Source of the DNA: Physella acuta
Lineage: Eukaryota > Mollusca > Gastropoda > Physidae
DNA length: 64,000 nt
Direction of reading: 5' to 3'
NCBI RefSeq assembly: GCF_028476545.1
Contig: NW_026732309.1
Coordinates: 62,001 to 126,000 of the forward strand
Shown: piece by piece, positions 1 to 13,385 of the stretch
How positions within the stretch are numbered: position 1 is the first letter of the stretch
How the letters are laid out: every line of letters starts with the position of its first letter
Position numbers and translations under genes: made by a program
The notes under the pieces: model-generated
Databases searched by the model: none
Told to the model about the DNA's origin: nothing
Seen by the model: only the letters and a program-made list of their open reading frames with translations

Positions 1-3000
1 ACTGGGACAGTGAGTTTGATCACTATGTGACAACAGAAGTCAACATTTTTAAATTTTCTTAAAAAAGATGTATTTTAATTCCAAAAGAATGTGATGAAAT
101 TGTAATGTATTTTTAATCAGGGAGTTTTATTTAAAAAGAGCAACTGCCACTTTATTTCAGTCTTTTGTTGAGTATTAAATTTTATGAAAGGAAACTAAAT
201 TTAAATTATAAAATGTTTTAATTTTGTGCGAGATTATATTTTATACAAGTTTAATTTGTTTATAATGATATTGTGATTTGTAGTTCTTTTATTATTTTTA
301 TATTATTTTTCTGATGGTTATTATTATGTTATCAAATAAAAGATCCTGCAAATGAATATTTTATGTATTAACTTATAAAATTGTCTATTTTGGAGTTAAA
401 TTTTTTATTCATCTATAAAATGTTCATAACGTTGATCTTTTTCTGAGTGCTGTAATTACTTGAAGCGTTTAACTGAAAAGTTCATTTAATCATTGTACCA
501 TTGCTATGGTTTATAAGTGTTTGAATTTTTAAAATATAAAGTTGGCAGAAAGTTTTGGATTGTAAGATTTAAAAATAGTTACTACTTTCTTCTTTTGTAA
601 TTCATTTAAGCGTAATCATTTAGTGAATCTAAATCTATACACTTTTTGTTTTTTAGATATTCTAAGCTCTCAGGGTCTAGTATATAACTACTTTTCACTG
701 GCACAAGTATGTTGACAATATATTTTTCCAGGTGTTAGGTTTTATGTCCCTAATAAATGACAAGGAAATTAATCAAATCACATATTTTGTGAACCCTTTA
801 AAATTGATTGTAGTTTCTACATTTACTTGTAACTTGATTTTTTAAAAACTTAACATATACTTTTGGAACTTTATTTTTTCATCTCCACTGGTGTTGTTAT
901 AGTTTGATTAAATATGCTTCAGAATGTAAACTTGTAATAAAATATCTCAGAGTAATTACGTTAAACCACTATTGAAAGCCACTCATTATAATTTCACAGT
1001 TCTTTTTGTTAGTATTATAGTTAGAAATCATAAGCTGTTTCTCATTGTTATTTTTCAAATAGTCATGATTAGAATAGTCTTTAGCAGAAAAGAAAGATAA
1101 ATTATTCTAAATCCCTTTGTATCATAGCACAAAAACATAGTTCTAATATAAATACATTAGTGTGTTACTTTATTGCTGCTTAACTTTGTACAACATGATT
1201 AAGGTTAAAATAAAAACCTATGACTGATATATATTGACACTCAGCAATACATTTGACACTCAAGCTAATCTTACAATACTAACATCAAAAGATGTGTGGC
1301 CCAATCCCTATTGTTTTAATTTCAACTTTTCTTGATTCAACCTTGTGATCAATATGTATTTTGTACTACACTTTGAGCTATCATTTATTTTAAAATGTTA
1401 TGTCAGTGGATGTTAGCTTTATCCTTTCCCACAAGTTCTGTCAAACATGCATGCAAACACCTCATGTCATTTGCTGTGTTTTTACATTCATTTTTTTCTT
1501 CTTGGAGCCGCAACTCTTTTATTATCCTATGTGACTTGACTTTGTGTCATCAAAAACTGTGTGCTGTCTTTATAAAGTTGTCTCACTTAGCAGTGACTAG
1601 ATGCTAGCAGTGTGGATTGATTGATGTAAAACAAAAATGAATTTAATTTTGTTTTTAAATTGCCTCTCAATAATTTAGGCTGCAACAAAGTTGAGCCTTT
1701 GATGTCCTTTACCATGTCATAAAGCTTGTGGGTTGCAATAAATAACATAGTTGTGTGTTACAATGTGCGTTAGCTGTCTTGTGAATACTTCATTTATTTC
1801 TGTTTGACCTGCACTGAGCAAAGTGACACCTCAGTCCAGGAGTCATGAAGTAACACCTTAGTCCAGGCATGGGCTAGGTTCTGATTGACATAATAAAGAA
1901 CACTGCCTGTTATTAGATCAACACTTACTCTAGTTAGTTGAATCTTTTAACTTGGATATGAGTAAACCGCAGTGTACTGTTTTCATTTTTGTGTTGTTGT
2001 ACATTTATGGAAGAAGTTATAATATGTAACAGAGGAGATGTTTTGTTGTAAGGTCTTTGCCTCACAAATCTTTTAGTGTATTTGCATTTGATACACATTA
2101 CATTTTATCTTCACACAAATACAAGAAGTCAACTTTGACCCCATTTCACCTAATCACGAAAGTGATCTTCTAGGGTAATCTGCGGGATTCAAAAGACTAA
2201 ACTTGCGGCTGTTGCAAACAGCTTACTTACTTAGATGCGGCACTCTGCATTTGAAAAATATTCTTTCTTTCATTAGCACAGATTTTTTTCCAGCATTTTC
2301 TTCATTATTTTGGTATTTCATTATATTAGCTTGAAATGTAATCAATACCTTATTCATATTTCATGTAGATGTGTCAAATGTGAACTGTTCTAAGTTTGTT
2401 CATGTCTTCAAATCTGTGTCTCTGTAGTCTTCTTTGTAAGATTTGTGTTTTTCTTTTTTTTTGTCCTAGTTCCATTAAAATCTGAGTGTTTCATTTATGA
2501 TGCTGTTCTCACCTTTACGTTTCTCCTAACATCAGATGGACAGGTCAGCATTTATTTCATTGACTGGACCCTTGACACTGCTTGTCTCTGTAGTCTTTTT
2601 ATGGGTCACTTGTGCATTTAAATCATTATAAAAACAAGTGTTTATTTTCCTCCTAGTAAAATTTATTCATTCTTTTTAATCTAAATTGTACTTTATTTTG
2701 TTTTCTAAACAAAAGTTTACATCTATAGTCTTAGGTGAAAGATTGCATTCAATGAACAATAAGGGACCATACACACTTTGAAATGATTTTTTGACTTTTA
2801 TCTCAATGGTACTTATTTTTTAAAGTTTCTTATATCATACATTATTAACTAGTGCAATGGCCAATGCCGATTTAAAAAAAAATTTAGCAGAGAAAGAAAA
2901 AAGAAATTGTAATTTGTGGATCAAATGTAAACATAAACTCACTAAAGTACAGGGAAAAAGTTGTTTATATTATTCTTCTACTGAATACATTCTAGGAAAA

Positions 3001-4734
3001 CATTGATGAATCTTATATAACCTTATGAACCTGTGTCATGTATCAACTGTTGAATAACCCGTGTCCTATGTACCTAGGCTGTGTGTGATATGTATTTATT
3101 AAACTTTTTTCATTGTCAATAATTCAAGTTTGTACCAGCACAGAATATTGTGGTCTTTTTCAAAATGAATAATGGTTTCAAATTTTTAAAACAAAAAAAG
3201 AAATAGTACTGTTTAAAATTATACTCATAGTATACATTTGGAACATAACAATTCATAATCTTGATGATAAATAAGTAGAAGGCTTGTTTGTATATGTTTT
3301 TGTGTTTGTGTGTGTTTAGATCTTACCTCTGTAGTATACCTTACAACCAGTGTACTGTTTAAATATTGAAGCTTTTAAAATCACTTTTGTAACTATACTA
3401 ACATCATTTGGCCAGCTAAATAGCATTAAAAAATTGTCATTTTTCAAAATATGCTCAGACATAAAAACACATTTTTTTAAAAGCTGATTTTCCTAATAAA
3501 TTTCACTTATTTTAATGGCTTATTAAATACATACAGTGCTGACAGATTTGTTTTTTTTATTGTTTGATTTGTCTTAAACTGGCCCTACAACCAGCAATAT
3601 TAAAGTTGTCTATTTGTGATTACACAGTGCATTTATTTCCCTTTAAAAATAACTTACTTTAAAAAATTAAAAATATCATTTGGCCTGCTTATGTGCTGAC
3701 CTCACATTTTTTTTTTTAAATATGAATATGTACATATAGTCATATAGTTAGTTAATTTACATGGTTGCACATATTGTTTGTGGTCTGCTGTAGTGTAGTG
3801 ATGTTACATAACTTTCAGTACAGTTACACTTGTGGTTATTAAGTTTATGATGGTGACAGGACTATTGTACACAAGTAGTCTATGTTTCTATAAGTACCAC
3901 ATACTAGTGAATCACATAACCATTCTACACATCTTACAATTTCAGTCAGGTGCCCATTAGATCTAGGCGGGCTTAGTTTAGGAATGCCTAAAAGATTTAA
4001 GTCCTGTATAACCCAGTACTTAATACAGAATTTGTTTTGTTAGTTATAACACAAGCCCTCACCATCATCAGCTTCTGTTGGTTTTTTTAGTCAAGCAAAG
4101 TTGGACAAGTTGTCTTCTAATCATTGCACAACACATGAACCAACCCTAGCAATTGTGTAATAGTTTGTCAGCTCTGTTGGTATTGTTTTCAAAATATTGT
4201 TACCTGTGAAATACATTAATGCTAGGTGTAATTTTTTAATAACGCTTTGCTTATCCTTAAATTTATTCATTCTCTGTAGCTTCCATTTTATAACTTGGTA
4301 AGTTTTCTTATCTTGATTTGTATTGTTCTTAGTGCTTTAAAGCTAAAGACTTAAAATGTAAAAAAAAAGTGACAGGTGGTTTATTTTTAGTTTAAATGAA
4401 GAGTGATAATTTATCTAAAGTTTAGTTGTTGTACAGCATTAGAAGTCTTTAATTGTCAACACCAGTTTATTCATTGATGACTATAGTATGAAGTACATTT
4501 TTCCTCTAAGTTTAACATAATATTGAAATTCTGAATCACTTTCAATAAATTGAAATAAAGATTTTAAAAGATTTGTTGGATTAACCCCTCTGTTTAAAAA
4601 ATAATAAAATTTACAGACATTGTTTTTTTTTTTTAAATAATAAATGTTTGAAGGGGAAAAATAAACATGAGAAAAACATATATTGTTCATGGTTCTCTTG
4701 TTGGGCTGTTTGTGGTGCTCTGTGGACAGAGAGA
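1..4734. other. AT-rich noncoding stretch, no gene seen
   Basis: No open frame above about 70 codons, no recognisable exon and no RNA gene was found. The + strand is rich in T runs and ATTTA-like pieces and has scattered AATAAA hexamers (for example near 335, 1736 and 1892). This would fit a long 3' UTR of a + strand gene lying to the left, or plain intergenic DNA; sequence alone cannot decide. Confidence 0.5.
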
Positions 4735-5043
4735 GTCCATGATGTCGGACTTTATACTTGTAAGATAAGGGGGGGGGGGGTCGGTCTTCAGAAATAGTAA
4801 CTACTTTCGCAATTAAAAAAGTAATATTAGAAATCGATATTTCGCGTTTTTTTTTAAGAAAAAATTTAAAGACTATAATCATGTAGATTAAAAAAAAAGG
4901 AACAACTTTTAAAAACCAGTTTTGATTGGGGGGGGGGGGGGAATGTTAGGCTGATGTTTGACGTCATTTTAGGCGGGTGGTCTTCGTTTTGTGTGTGTGA
5001 CGATGGTGATGTATAAAACATGACGTCGTTTATGGATGACCCC
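4735..5043 (-). mobile_element. MITE, GTCATCCATAAATGACGTCAC family (copy 1)
   Basis: The right end carries a CATGACGTCGTTTATGGATGACCCC-type terminus and the left end a diverged inverted copy (GTCCATGATGTCGGAC). The inside has two G runs and a TGACGTCATTTTAGG block also seen in the copy at 57107-57529. No coding capacity. The transposon superfamily is not clear, since a target duplication is hidden by G runs. Confidence 0.65.
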
Positions 5044-5493
5044 GTAATGAACATTATTACTTAAACGAGGGGGGGGGGGGGGTGTGGCGGAGAAAAATAA
5101 TGTCCATGTATCTTAGATCAACAGTAAAGTTCATTCTAAGACACGGTATGCCGAAGGGATGCCTGAAAGAAACTACGTTCTTTTGTAATTGTGTGTCCTC
5201 TGAGAATATCGAGTCAATTGGACGCACTGCGGTTGGCCTAAACGAATTGTGACGTTTAAGTTGCCTACATGTACAACATCCCTAGTGGAGCGATGAACTA
5301 ACAGCAGCAAGCTAAGGAAAATTGAGCCCGAGTTTCTATTAGGTCTTCGACGTAGGCTTATAGGCCTACATATATATATATATACCGCCCTGTCCGGATT
5401 TAATTAAATATAAATACTATAATGTATACAAAAATATAGGCTATACTTAAGTTTAATGAGCTTCTGCCCCCTCTCTCGCCCGAAGGTTGTAAG

Positions 5494-5550
5494 CAGTGGC
5501 GTAGGCAGGGGGGTTAGGGGGGGTCATAACCCCCCCCCCATAGACCCCTC

Positions 5551-5600
<50 letters not shown>

Positions 5601-5687
5601 ATGAGGGGGGGTGCAAATCGAAAGTTTGTCCCCGGGTAAAAATTGGAACCCCCCCCCCCCCTTGAGACGATCCTGGCTACGCCACTG
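5494..5687. mobile_element. hAT-type MITE (CAGTGGCGTAGG family), perfect 8-bp TSD
   Basis: Inverted ends CAGTGGCGTAGGCAGG and CCTGGCTACGCCACTG are flanked by identical 8-bp copies of GTTGTAAG (5486-5493 and 5688-5695), the hAT signature. The inside is C/G homopolymer plus a (TA)n run at about 5553-5596. Non-coding, so it would have been moved by a transposase supplied from elsewhere. Confidence 0.88.
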
Positions 5688-5734
5688 GTTGTAAGTTACC
5701 ACTATTGGCATAAAAGTAACAATTTTGTCTTACC

Positions 5735-5905
5735 TCCGCTAGCCAAAATGACAGGAGCCTATTTGTCGGGAGTCTTATTGTCGGGAGCCCTTTTGTCGGG
5801 AGCCTAAATGACGGTTGCCTATATGACGGGGTCCATTTGTTGCTGGTCATTAATATGACGAGGTTGATTTGTCGGGGTCGTTTTGTCATTGGTCGTTTAG
5901 ACGCC
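5735..5905. repeat. Degenerate TTGTCGGGAGCC tandem repeat
   Basis: About nine diverged units of 15-20 bp share the core TTTGTCGGGAGCC or ATGACGGGGTCC. No coding potential is visible. Confidence 0.6.
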
Positions 5906-6012
5906 GCACGGTGTTGTCATTGTCAACCAGATACTTTTTTGACAACTTACACGAATGGCAGAACAGTAAAGTATGGCATACACATCTTACAGTGTGTGAC
6001 TTACACAGACAC

Positions 6013-6232
6013 CAGAGTTTCTTCCAGGCATCTCTTCGGGGGGGGGGGCAAAGCCCCCCCCCGAATTTTTTTTTACCGCCCCCCCCCGAACGAAATGAAA
6101 TTTATATAATTTATATAGAAAATATATACTTTTAACAGTGTCCGCCCCCCGAAGAAAGTCTACCGCCCCCCCCCCCCCGAAAATTGCAAGTGCCCCCCCC
6201 CCCCCGAAGAAAAAAGTCTGGAAGAAACACTG
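6013..6232. mobile_element. hAT-type MITE (CAGTGTTTCTTCCAG family), perfect 8-bp TSD
   Basis: A nearly palindromic element with ends CAGAGTTTCTTCCAG and CTGGAAGAAACACTG, flanked by identical ACAGACAC on both sides (6005-6012 and 6233-6240). The inside consists of G/C runs around an AT-rich core. Relatives lie at 36334-36486 and 41081-41237 and share the core that reads ACTGTTAAAA with TATATATTTTC. Confidence 0.87.
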
Positions 6233-6699
6233 ACAGACACTGTTGATCTCAGCTACACATCGCACTACAGCAGTTAATGTAGGCCCTTCATCAATATTAT
6301 CGATTTGAAAAAAAAGATCTATATTTAATAGCTTAGCTACTGAAACTTTTGTAAAATCTACAGCATTTTTTTTAAAAGGGCAATCTTATCAATAACGGCC
6401 TATGTCATAATTTTTTTTACTAACGTCCCTTTCGTTCAAACGGAGTAAAAAATATTTTTTGTCTCCCCTTTTGTTTTCTTTTTCGCCTTTGTCTAGATTA
6501 TTCAATCGCTCATCGCTTAGGCCCATATCCCACATCCATCCGCATAACAGTAAAATATGTAAGCCATGTCGTAGACAGGCGCCTTCATTGACCAATAGTT
6601 TAGATCTAAATCTAGTAGGCCACATAAGTCGACTGAAACTATAAGATAGGCACTTGCATTTCATACACCTCAATTATTTTAGTTATTCATGACTAAATG

Positions 6700-6868
6700 T
6701 TCTTGCTTGTATTAATACATTTTTATTTTAATGCTCCGATAAAGGCATTATTATCCTAAATATGTACGCTTTGGGAACGACAGTCTTTCTCTCCCCCCCC
6801 CCCTCCTCTCCCCCGATACGCCTCTGACCTAGGCCTGATTTTGTGGTTGAGTATGCCTATAATGTATT
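6700..6868 (+). repeat. Dispersed repeat, copy A
   Basis: Shares about 150 bp with 8665-8815, including the blocks TGTACGCTTTGGGAA, GGCCTGATTTTGTGG and TTGAGTATGCCTATAATG. Copy A carries an extra pyrimidine tract. Family unknown; no ends or target duplication could be fixed. Confidence 0.7.
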
Positions 6869-7136
6869 ATAGATGTAGACTCTAGATCAGGATAAGTCAA
6901 CAATTTTCCAATAGTCTTTAAACAAGCCAATCATCTAAAAAAAATCTTAAAAACATTACAATACAATATTACATTACACAACATTATCAAGCTTAGTAAA
7001 TTTATAGGCATTGGTCTAGTCAAATGTTAGGCTAAAGGCTAACGTACTGGTAAGCCTAGGAAAGGTTGATAAAGAAAAAAAAAGTCACGCGTTATTCGAT
7101 GAGACCTCGTGAGATCTTGCGCCCACTTTTGATTTA

Positions 7137-7213
7137 ATCGGCGTCCACCATCGTTTGCGCGCTCTTTTGCTCTTTATTGGAGGGAAGAAGACTGTCGGCA
7201 TAACTTGCTCGTG
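7137..7213 (+). promoter_or_regulatory. Candidate promoter and 5' UTR exon of the AT-hook gene
   Basis: A local rise in GC and CpG in AT-rich DNA (about 7085-7215) ends in a strong + strand donor, CTCGTG|GTAAGT, at 7213. It has no ATG suited to coding and lies 2.2 kb upstream of the first coding exon, whose acceptor (CTTTCAG) ends at 9367. A second donor-like site, GGCGAG|GTAAGA, lies near 7571, so alternative first exons are possible. This is inference; no transcript evidence is available. Confidence 0.4.
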
Positions 7214-9367
7214 GTAAGTACATATATCTCACCTCTGTAATTAGAAGTAAACTGATTGTAATGTTAATTTTATTTTTAATTTGTAACAATGCATGTTTTA
7301 TAATTATATGTTGAATACCATGCAAAGAGTGAAGGTGGCCGTTATTTTACCGACGCTTCTCCACTGCTCCTGCACAACTAATCTTGGCCGCCTGGTCAAA
7401 CCTCCATTTTTTCAACCGGCGCTTCAGTCTCATTTAATTTGCAATTATTAGATCTAGAATCTAGAACAATTTTTTTGTTTAGCTTATTTATGCCATAACA
7501 TGCATTTAAAATTTAGATTTTTAAGTAACTTACAATATTAAAGCTAAAATTTAGTTTCTGAACCGGCGAGGTAAGATTCAAAGATGGCGTGGAGCGGGAA
7601 ATAATTTATGACAAAAAATGAAACGAGGGCATTGAAATTTTTCACTAGGCTAGAATTGTGCACACGTTGACATTAAGTTCATAATTGTTTTGCAAAAATG
7701 TTATTTATTGTATTGCGAATTTTTTCCATAGGTATGCATGCAGATTGAGTTAAAATTAAAGAAAAAAGACTTCATCTCAATTTCAGCCATTTTATTTTGT
7801 TTATTCAGTTGAGTCTAGTCTAGATCCAGAATCTAGAAATAATAAAATCTTAGGAGTTTATTTTGCCGCCATGCGGCATATTAAGAAAAATATCAGTTAC
7901 ATGACCTAGACTTTCTCAATACTAATGCAGATTTTGTGACTTTTAATTGAAAATATGAAATTTCACAGCAGGGGGGGGGGGGGGGGCAACCTAAATAATA
8001 TAAGAGTATCTAGTCTAGCTGGATTAGGTGTTCTAGATTCTAGATCTAGTTCACCAAACAGCTTGAATTATAAAATATTAAAGTCAAATATTATTTCACA
8101 TAGATCTATCTAGGCAATACTAAAATCAAATATTTCACATATGCCTAAGCCATGAGCCATACCCATAAATAGACCATTAGAGACCACTTTTAATTATCTA
8201 AATTTAGCTTACTCAAATGTCAAGATAATATTATCCTAATGAAAATTATCCCTTAAAAGCCAAACCAACATTTTGCAATAAGTAAATCTGGAACTAGATC
8301 TAGTAGTTGGGCTTAGTGCTGTCATAATTTTTTAATATTACCTCAATATAAAATTAGTTTTCTGATGTAGTCTACACTGCACTCTTTTGGATCATTTTTT
8401 TAAAGATACATCCTTAAGGGGGAGATTTACAAGGTGGAACTACTAGCACACATATTTTTCATTATGGAAACTTAATTTATTGGTGCTAGACAAGTAGTGT
8501 TTAAAGGTTTTTATTTTTTCTATTGAAATTACACACATACACAGTTTGGGGCTTACATATCAGAGTATATAAAAAAATTGTGACACACTATTTACTACTC
8601 AATAACTCACCCTGACCTTAATATATGTGAAATTGGCTAATAACTGGGAAAAAGTTGTGCAAAGCGCCACAAATGGTCTTGCTTGTTTTAACACATTATT
8701 TTAATGTTCCGATAAAGGCTTGATTATCCTAACTATGTACGCTTTGGGAATGAGTCTCTTTCCTTTCTCTCTCCTGGGCCTGATTTTGTGGTTGAGTATG
8801 CCTATAATGTGGTTTTTCGTTATCTTAATGTTCGTAGTATAGGTGTATGTGTCTTGATGGTACATGGATTAACTCGATTAATACTTTTTAAATATATTTA
8901 AATAAACAATTTATACTAGATGTATAATTTAATACAAGATCTAATAGCCCTCAACTCCTGACGGCCCACCTAAAGCGCCACTGCTCAGAACACACAGTAC
9001 AGATTTGTCAGAAGAATAATGCTAAAAAAGAAATATTTGTCCCATTGCACAGCTATTAAAGGATAATTTGTGCCCATTGCACTGTTGATAGTATTTAATA
9101 TTAGCCAATTGCACATATATTAAGGTCATTGAGTTTTTCATCTTGTCGGCTAGACTAGCGCTTAGGGGAAGAACCTTCTTCTGAGTTTTTACCATGTCTG
9201 TTTTTGTTTATTAAAAATACCAACACTAAGAAGAACTTGATTAAAGTAAATTACTTTGACTTTATTAACGCTGAACCCATAAAATATGCTGTTTTACTCT
9301 TCATTTCTTAATGAGTGCTAGAGTGGTTTCTATTTGTTATATAATTAGCATTCTTTAACACTTTCAG
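7214..9367 (+). other. Putative first intron or 5' flank of the AT-hook gene
   Basis: AT-rich, with a G run at 7972-7986 and short palindromic CTAGATCTAG pieces. It ends in a clean acceptor, CTTTCAG. No coding signal was seen apart from the dispersed repeat at 8665-8815. Confidence 0.4.
8665..8815 (+). repeat. Dispersed repeat, copy B
   Basis: Second copy of the sequence at 6700-6868, without the extra pyrimidine tract. Similarity is high over the blocks that contain GATAAAGGC and TGTACGCTTTGGGAA. Confidence 0.7.
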
Positions 9368-9395
9368 TTTGTAACTTGAAAAAAACCTACAGAAA

Positions 9396-10784
9396 ATGCC
9401 CAAAAGGAAAGCCGCCGTAGCTGCTGCCCCTGCTCCAGAGGCTGCTAGTGATTCAGAGGTGTGTTATTTAACATGTTAATTTTGTGTGTGCATGTTTTTG
9501 TATCTGCAATAGCAAATTGCTTAGAGGGGCTAATATGGAACTTGAACAACTGTAAGCTGTTTTTTCATCCCAGCATGTTTTTCTTTCATTTTGAAAAAGC
9601 TAAGCAAATTTGTTTTCAACTTAAGAGAGAAAAACTCATGCTATATGTTGGATATTTTAAAAAAATACAATTAGAAATACCAAAGATATATTTAGCTATG
9701 GTCACTTTCATTTTAAAAGACAGTTTTATAGTAGTGTGTTTTTATTACCTGTTAGCATTCTCTTTAAAAGGTTTATCATTATTTTAAGCAATTCAGTAAA
9801 AAAATCTCCCTTCTAATTACTGATTATTATTCAGACTACTATACATATTTAGAAGAAAAGGAATACTTATTGCTATTTATTTTAAAAAGTATAGAAGGCT
9901 AAGTATTTAAGAACTTTTTTTTATGTCAAATTACCTAATACACAGGAGCCAAGTATAGCTTGCCTTTAGTAGTCTTTAACATAATTTTAATTATGTCTAT
10001 TATTTTTATTTAGCCTACTGCTGATGCTGCTGCTGCCACCCCTGAATCCCCAAAGAAGGCTAAAGAATCACCTGCAAAGGTAATATACTGAGATATTATT
10101 TTTTTTTGTATTTTAGTTGCTTCCATTGGGGGGGATTTTAGGTAGCTTGCAGCCCTCATAGGTTTAAACTGACCTATTCAGTGCTAGGAATTTAAATTTA
10201 TCCCTCCAATTTTTAAATATTTTTACAGAAGGCAAGTGGTGGAAGAGGAAGACCGCCCCTTTCTGATGAGGTACTATCCAGTGTTTCAAAGCCTTGATTA
10301 TGGCCTGTTCTCAGTCATTGATTCACAGTTCATTTAGCTGTTTTAGACCTGAATCTATAGTTTACATTTACTTAGCTCCAGTAAATACTGTTCTAGTCTG
10401 CCATTCTTTTCCCATCCCTAACCAGAAATATAATTTACCCATGTTATACAGTTTAGTAACATTTCATTTGCATGAGCAGGCAGTGTGACAGGTTTTGTTT
10501 GGCATTTGATGTATTTAATACCTGTCCACATTTTTACAGTTTGTAAACATATTTTCTTTTTAATTTATTGTAGGAAAAAGCCAAGCGCGATGCTGAAAAG
10601 CCTAAAACTGGTCGTGGACGTGGCAGACCAAAGGGATCCACTGGTAGCAAGGTAAGATTTTTCAATTTCTGCATCCTTGCTTTTGTTTTGAGTATTTCAT
10701 CTATTTATTTTGAAAGAAATTGGAAATTTTTACATTAATCCCTTTCTCTAATTATAGAAAAAGAAGAGCCCCAAGAAGAAGTGA
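9396..10784 (+). CDS. AT-hook (HMGA-type) chromatin protein, 5 coding exons, 91 aa
   Basis: Coding exons are 9396-9458, 10014-10079, 10229-10270, 10574-10651 and 10758-10784. All introns are GT-AG and phase 0, and the stop is TGA. The protein starts MPKRKAAVAAAPAPEAA and is small, basic and rich in Ala, Pro, Lys and Ser. Two AT-hook cores are visible, GGRGRPP (about residues 47-53) and GRGRGRPKG (about 70-78), followed by the basic tail KKKSPKKK. AT-hooks bind the minor groove of AT-rich DNA, so a nuclear architectural role like HMGA is expected. Vertebrate HMGA has three hooks and an acidic tail; this one has two hooks and a basic tail, so orthology is not certain. The ATG follows an acceptor at 9367 with only a short leader. 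The gene lies tail to tail with the Piccolo-like gene. Confidence 0.9.
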
Positions 10785-11735
10785 GCCCCTGAGCTCTTCA
10801 TATTGGCAGCTTCAAGAAGGAACCCATGGTTACATCCAGTTGTGAGAGCAAGATAATATTTCTTAAGGGAATTGTGTTTGTGTAGCTAAGTATTGTGCTG
10901 GCCTGTTGTAATTTACATGTAAATGCATTTTTATTTTATTTTTTTAAACTAAGAAATTGGATGGTACGCTTGCCATGTGGTGAAGACAGCCTATTAATTA
11001 ATATTGCTTAAAGATAACCTTTGCATATTTAAAATTTCCTTAATTCTTGGATTTTGCAATACATAAGGGGAAGGTAATGTGTGAAAATATTTTGTGTATG
11101 CACGGAATATGTAAGCATAGCTATTGGTTTTTAAGTGAAGTATAATTTTTAATGAAATCATTTCATAGGTTGGATTAATGTTATCAGTCTACATTGTTTA
11201 TTGTACTGTAAGATTTTTATATGTGCACATAAAATTTTTAGACTGTTCAGATGTGCATGACATTCATATACTAATTACATTATTTTATTTTCTGCATACC
11301 TCTCCAGTAACATCAAGTCCCTTTTTGTTTCTGCTCTTTATGCATTGTTTACACAAGTCAAAGATATTTGTTGTATGTCATTTTTAGATAGTAATCTCAA
11401 TGTATTTTTTAACATCATGTTTCTCTCCCTTGCAGGGGTTCATTGTATATTTTTCATTGTTTTCATCATTTTCATTTTTTTTTTTGAAGTGTTTAGGTTT
11501 GTTTAGGCTCATCACTGCCAGCCAAATATTAGCATTTGTATCATGTAATCAATTTATGGGAAACTGGAATTACCTATCTAAAGATTTTTTTCTGTCATTA
11601 GTTTTTAGTAGTTGGATAATGCACTTTTCCTGTACCTAATACAAAGAGTCTTAGGGCATGTCATTTCCCCCTAATCATTGACACAGTTCATTTTAATCAC
11701 CTTATTTTATTGAATAAAGACACAAACTTGATGAA
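10785..11735 (+). terminator. 3' UTR and polyadenylation signal of the AT-hook gene
   Basis: About 930 nt of AU-rich sequence follow the stop codon. An AATAAA at 11713-11718 is the first good hexamer, which puts cleavage near 11735. HMGA mRNAs commonly have long 3' UTRs, so the length is plausible. The exact end is inferred. Confidence 0.6.
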
Positions 11736-13379
11736 TGATTTTGTTTTACTTCTATAATCCCACTAGTAAACATCTTGACAAACTTTCAGTCTAGACATGA
11801 ACTGTATTTTTTGTTTAATTTTAAGTTCTATAGATCACATAAAATGTAAGATTTATATATACATGGGACAAAGAACGGCTATTGTGAAATAGCAAAAATG
11901 TATACAAATTAACTAACTAGTATACAAATATCAGTCATGAGTGGATCATTGATGTTTTCATAAGTTGTATTCAAGTAAATTTCTCCAAATTGTTACACAG
12001 CTATTGCTCAGTAGAACAGGGCTGGAAACAATTCAGTCCTGCTTTACTAATCTAGATCCTCAAATGTACAGAAATGCACTACAGTGAAATATCACAATTT
12101 TCACAACCCCAAAAAATTGATACTTAAGTATATGCACACCTGATATCACTTGTGCCATGTTGAAAAATGTGACAGTTCAAAAGACATAAAACACTGACTT
12201 CAACATGTGTGAAAAATGTCAGCATTAAGGTTTGGTTTTTAAGCAACCAATTTGCCTAGTACTTGGTTATAAATTACAAGTCTTTCAGAATGGCTATATG
12301 CTGTTCAAAATAACAGGATTACAGTGTGTCAAGATATGAATGTAAATTGAAATGTGATTATGAAAATGTCCTTTGCAAACTTTTAAAACAGTCATGAATA
12401 GTGAACATATGGGCTAGGTTAGTTTTCTTGCTATGTGTATCACAAATGTCAGGCGCTTGGTGAGTTTTTGTAGTAGTGAAAGAAGCAACTTTTTGTTTTG
12501 CTTTTGAAAAATCTCCAATGATATTTCTGCAACTGTCCACTGATATGACTGGAAGTTTGCTGATGAGTGGGCCATTACCTTTAATGGAAGACATTTCATA
12601 GCCAATATCCTTTTACATTTGGTGAGTTACCAGAAGAATATGCCACAAGTTTTAGTTAACATTTCATATTTCGGGAAATTGTTATTCACAACAAAAAAAT
12701 GGCAAACCATTTTATATAGTTAAAAATAGTTCAGAAATTGCTAGCAAATGTTTAAAGGGACTCTACAGAGAATCTTTTATTTTATATAGAGGGATTATTC
12801 ATTAAAATTAATGAAGTGCTGTGATGTTAATCTAATCTTTCACATAATTTAGAAGTACATTAAATAAATAAATGCTTCAATACTAACAGTAATAGATACC
12901 CGTTTGGACCTAACAGTAACGAGTTTCTGTAAACTTGGCATATGAAGGATAGTTGGTCTATTAAAATACCCTCCCACCTTCAGCCTTCTCCAACAGTCTG
13001 GTACAAATTTAAAGCTGGATGGACATTAACATAGCTGGGACCTTCATTTTATGGTAATGTTGGGATTTCCTCCAAAAAATTAGGTATTATCAGCAAACAT
13101 TTTATGTGTCATATATAGCCTCTTGACTCAAGATTTCAGCCTGCTTTTCTTACTGGATTTGATTCCATAGCCTTCGTCCATCCAAGAACAAACTAAAAGG
13201 CAGAAATTATTTTATTTTAGAGTTTTCTCTCCTAGATTGGTTGCCGCCCTCAGCTATCAAGCCTCATCTACTCCGACGTTCAAACTCTGGACTTTTCGGC
13301 TTAGCAACCATGAACTTTACCTGTCCGACCATGCCAACCCCCTTGGTTCTGAACCAGAGACTTTCAGGCTAGCAGTGAC
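11736..13379. other. Intergenic spacer between two convergent genes
   Basis: AT-rich, with no convincing exon. A modest GC-richer block at about 13230-13435 has an open + frame of 66 codons, but I recognise no family in it and see no splice signals. It may be an old repeat fragment or part of the 3' UTR of the - strand gene. Confidence 0.45.
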
Positions 13380-13385
13380 TTTATT
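13380..13385 (-). terminator. Candidate polyadenylation signal of the Piccolo-like gene
   Basis: AATAAA on the - strand, about 305 nt beyond the stop codon at 13691-13693. It is the nearest good hexamer seen downstream, giving a short 3' UTR. A further candidate lies near 13212. Confidence 0.35.
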
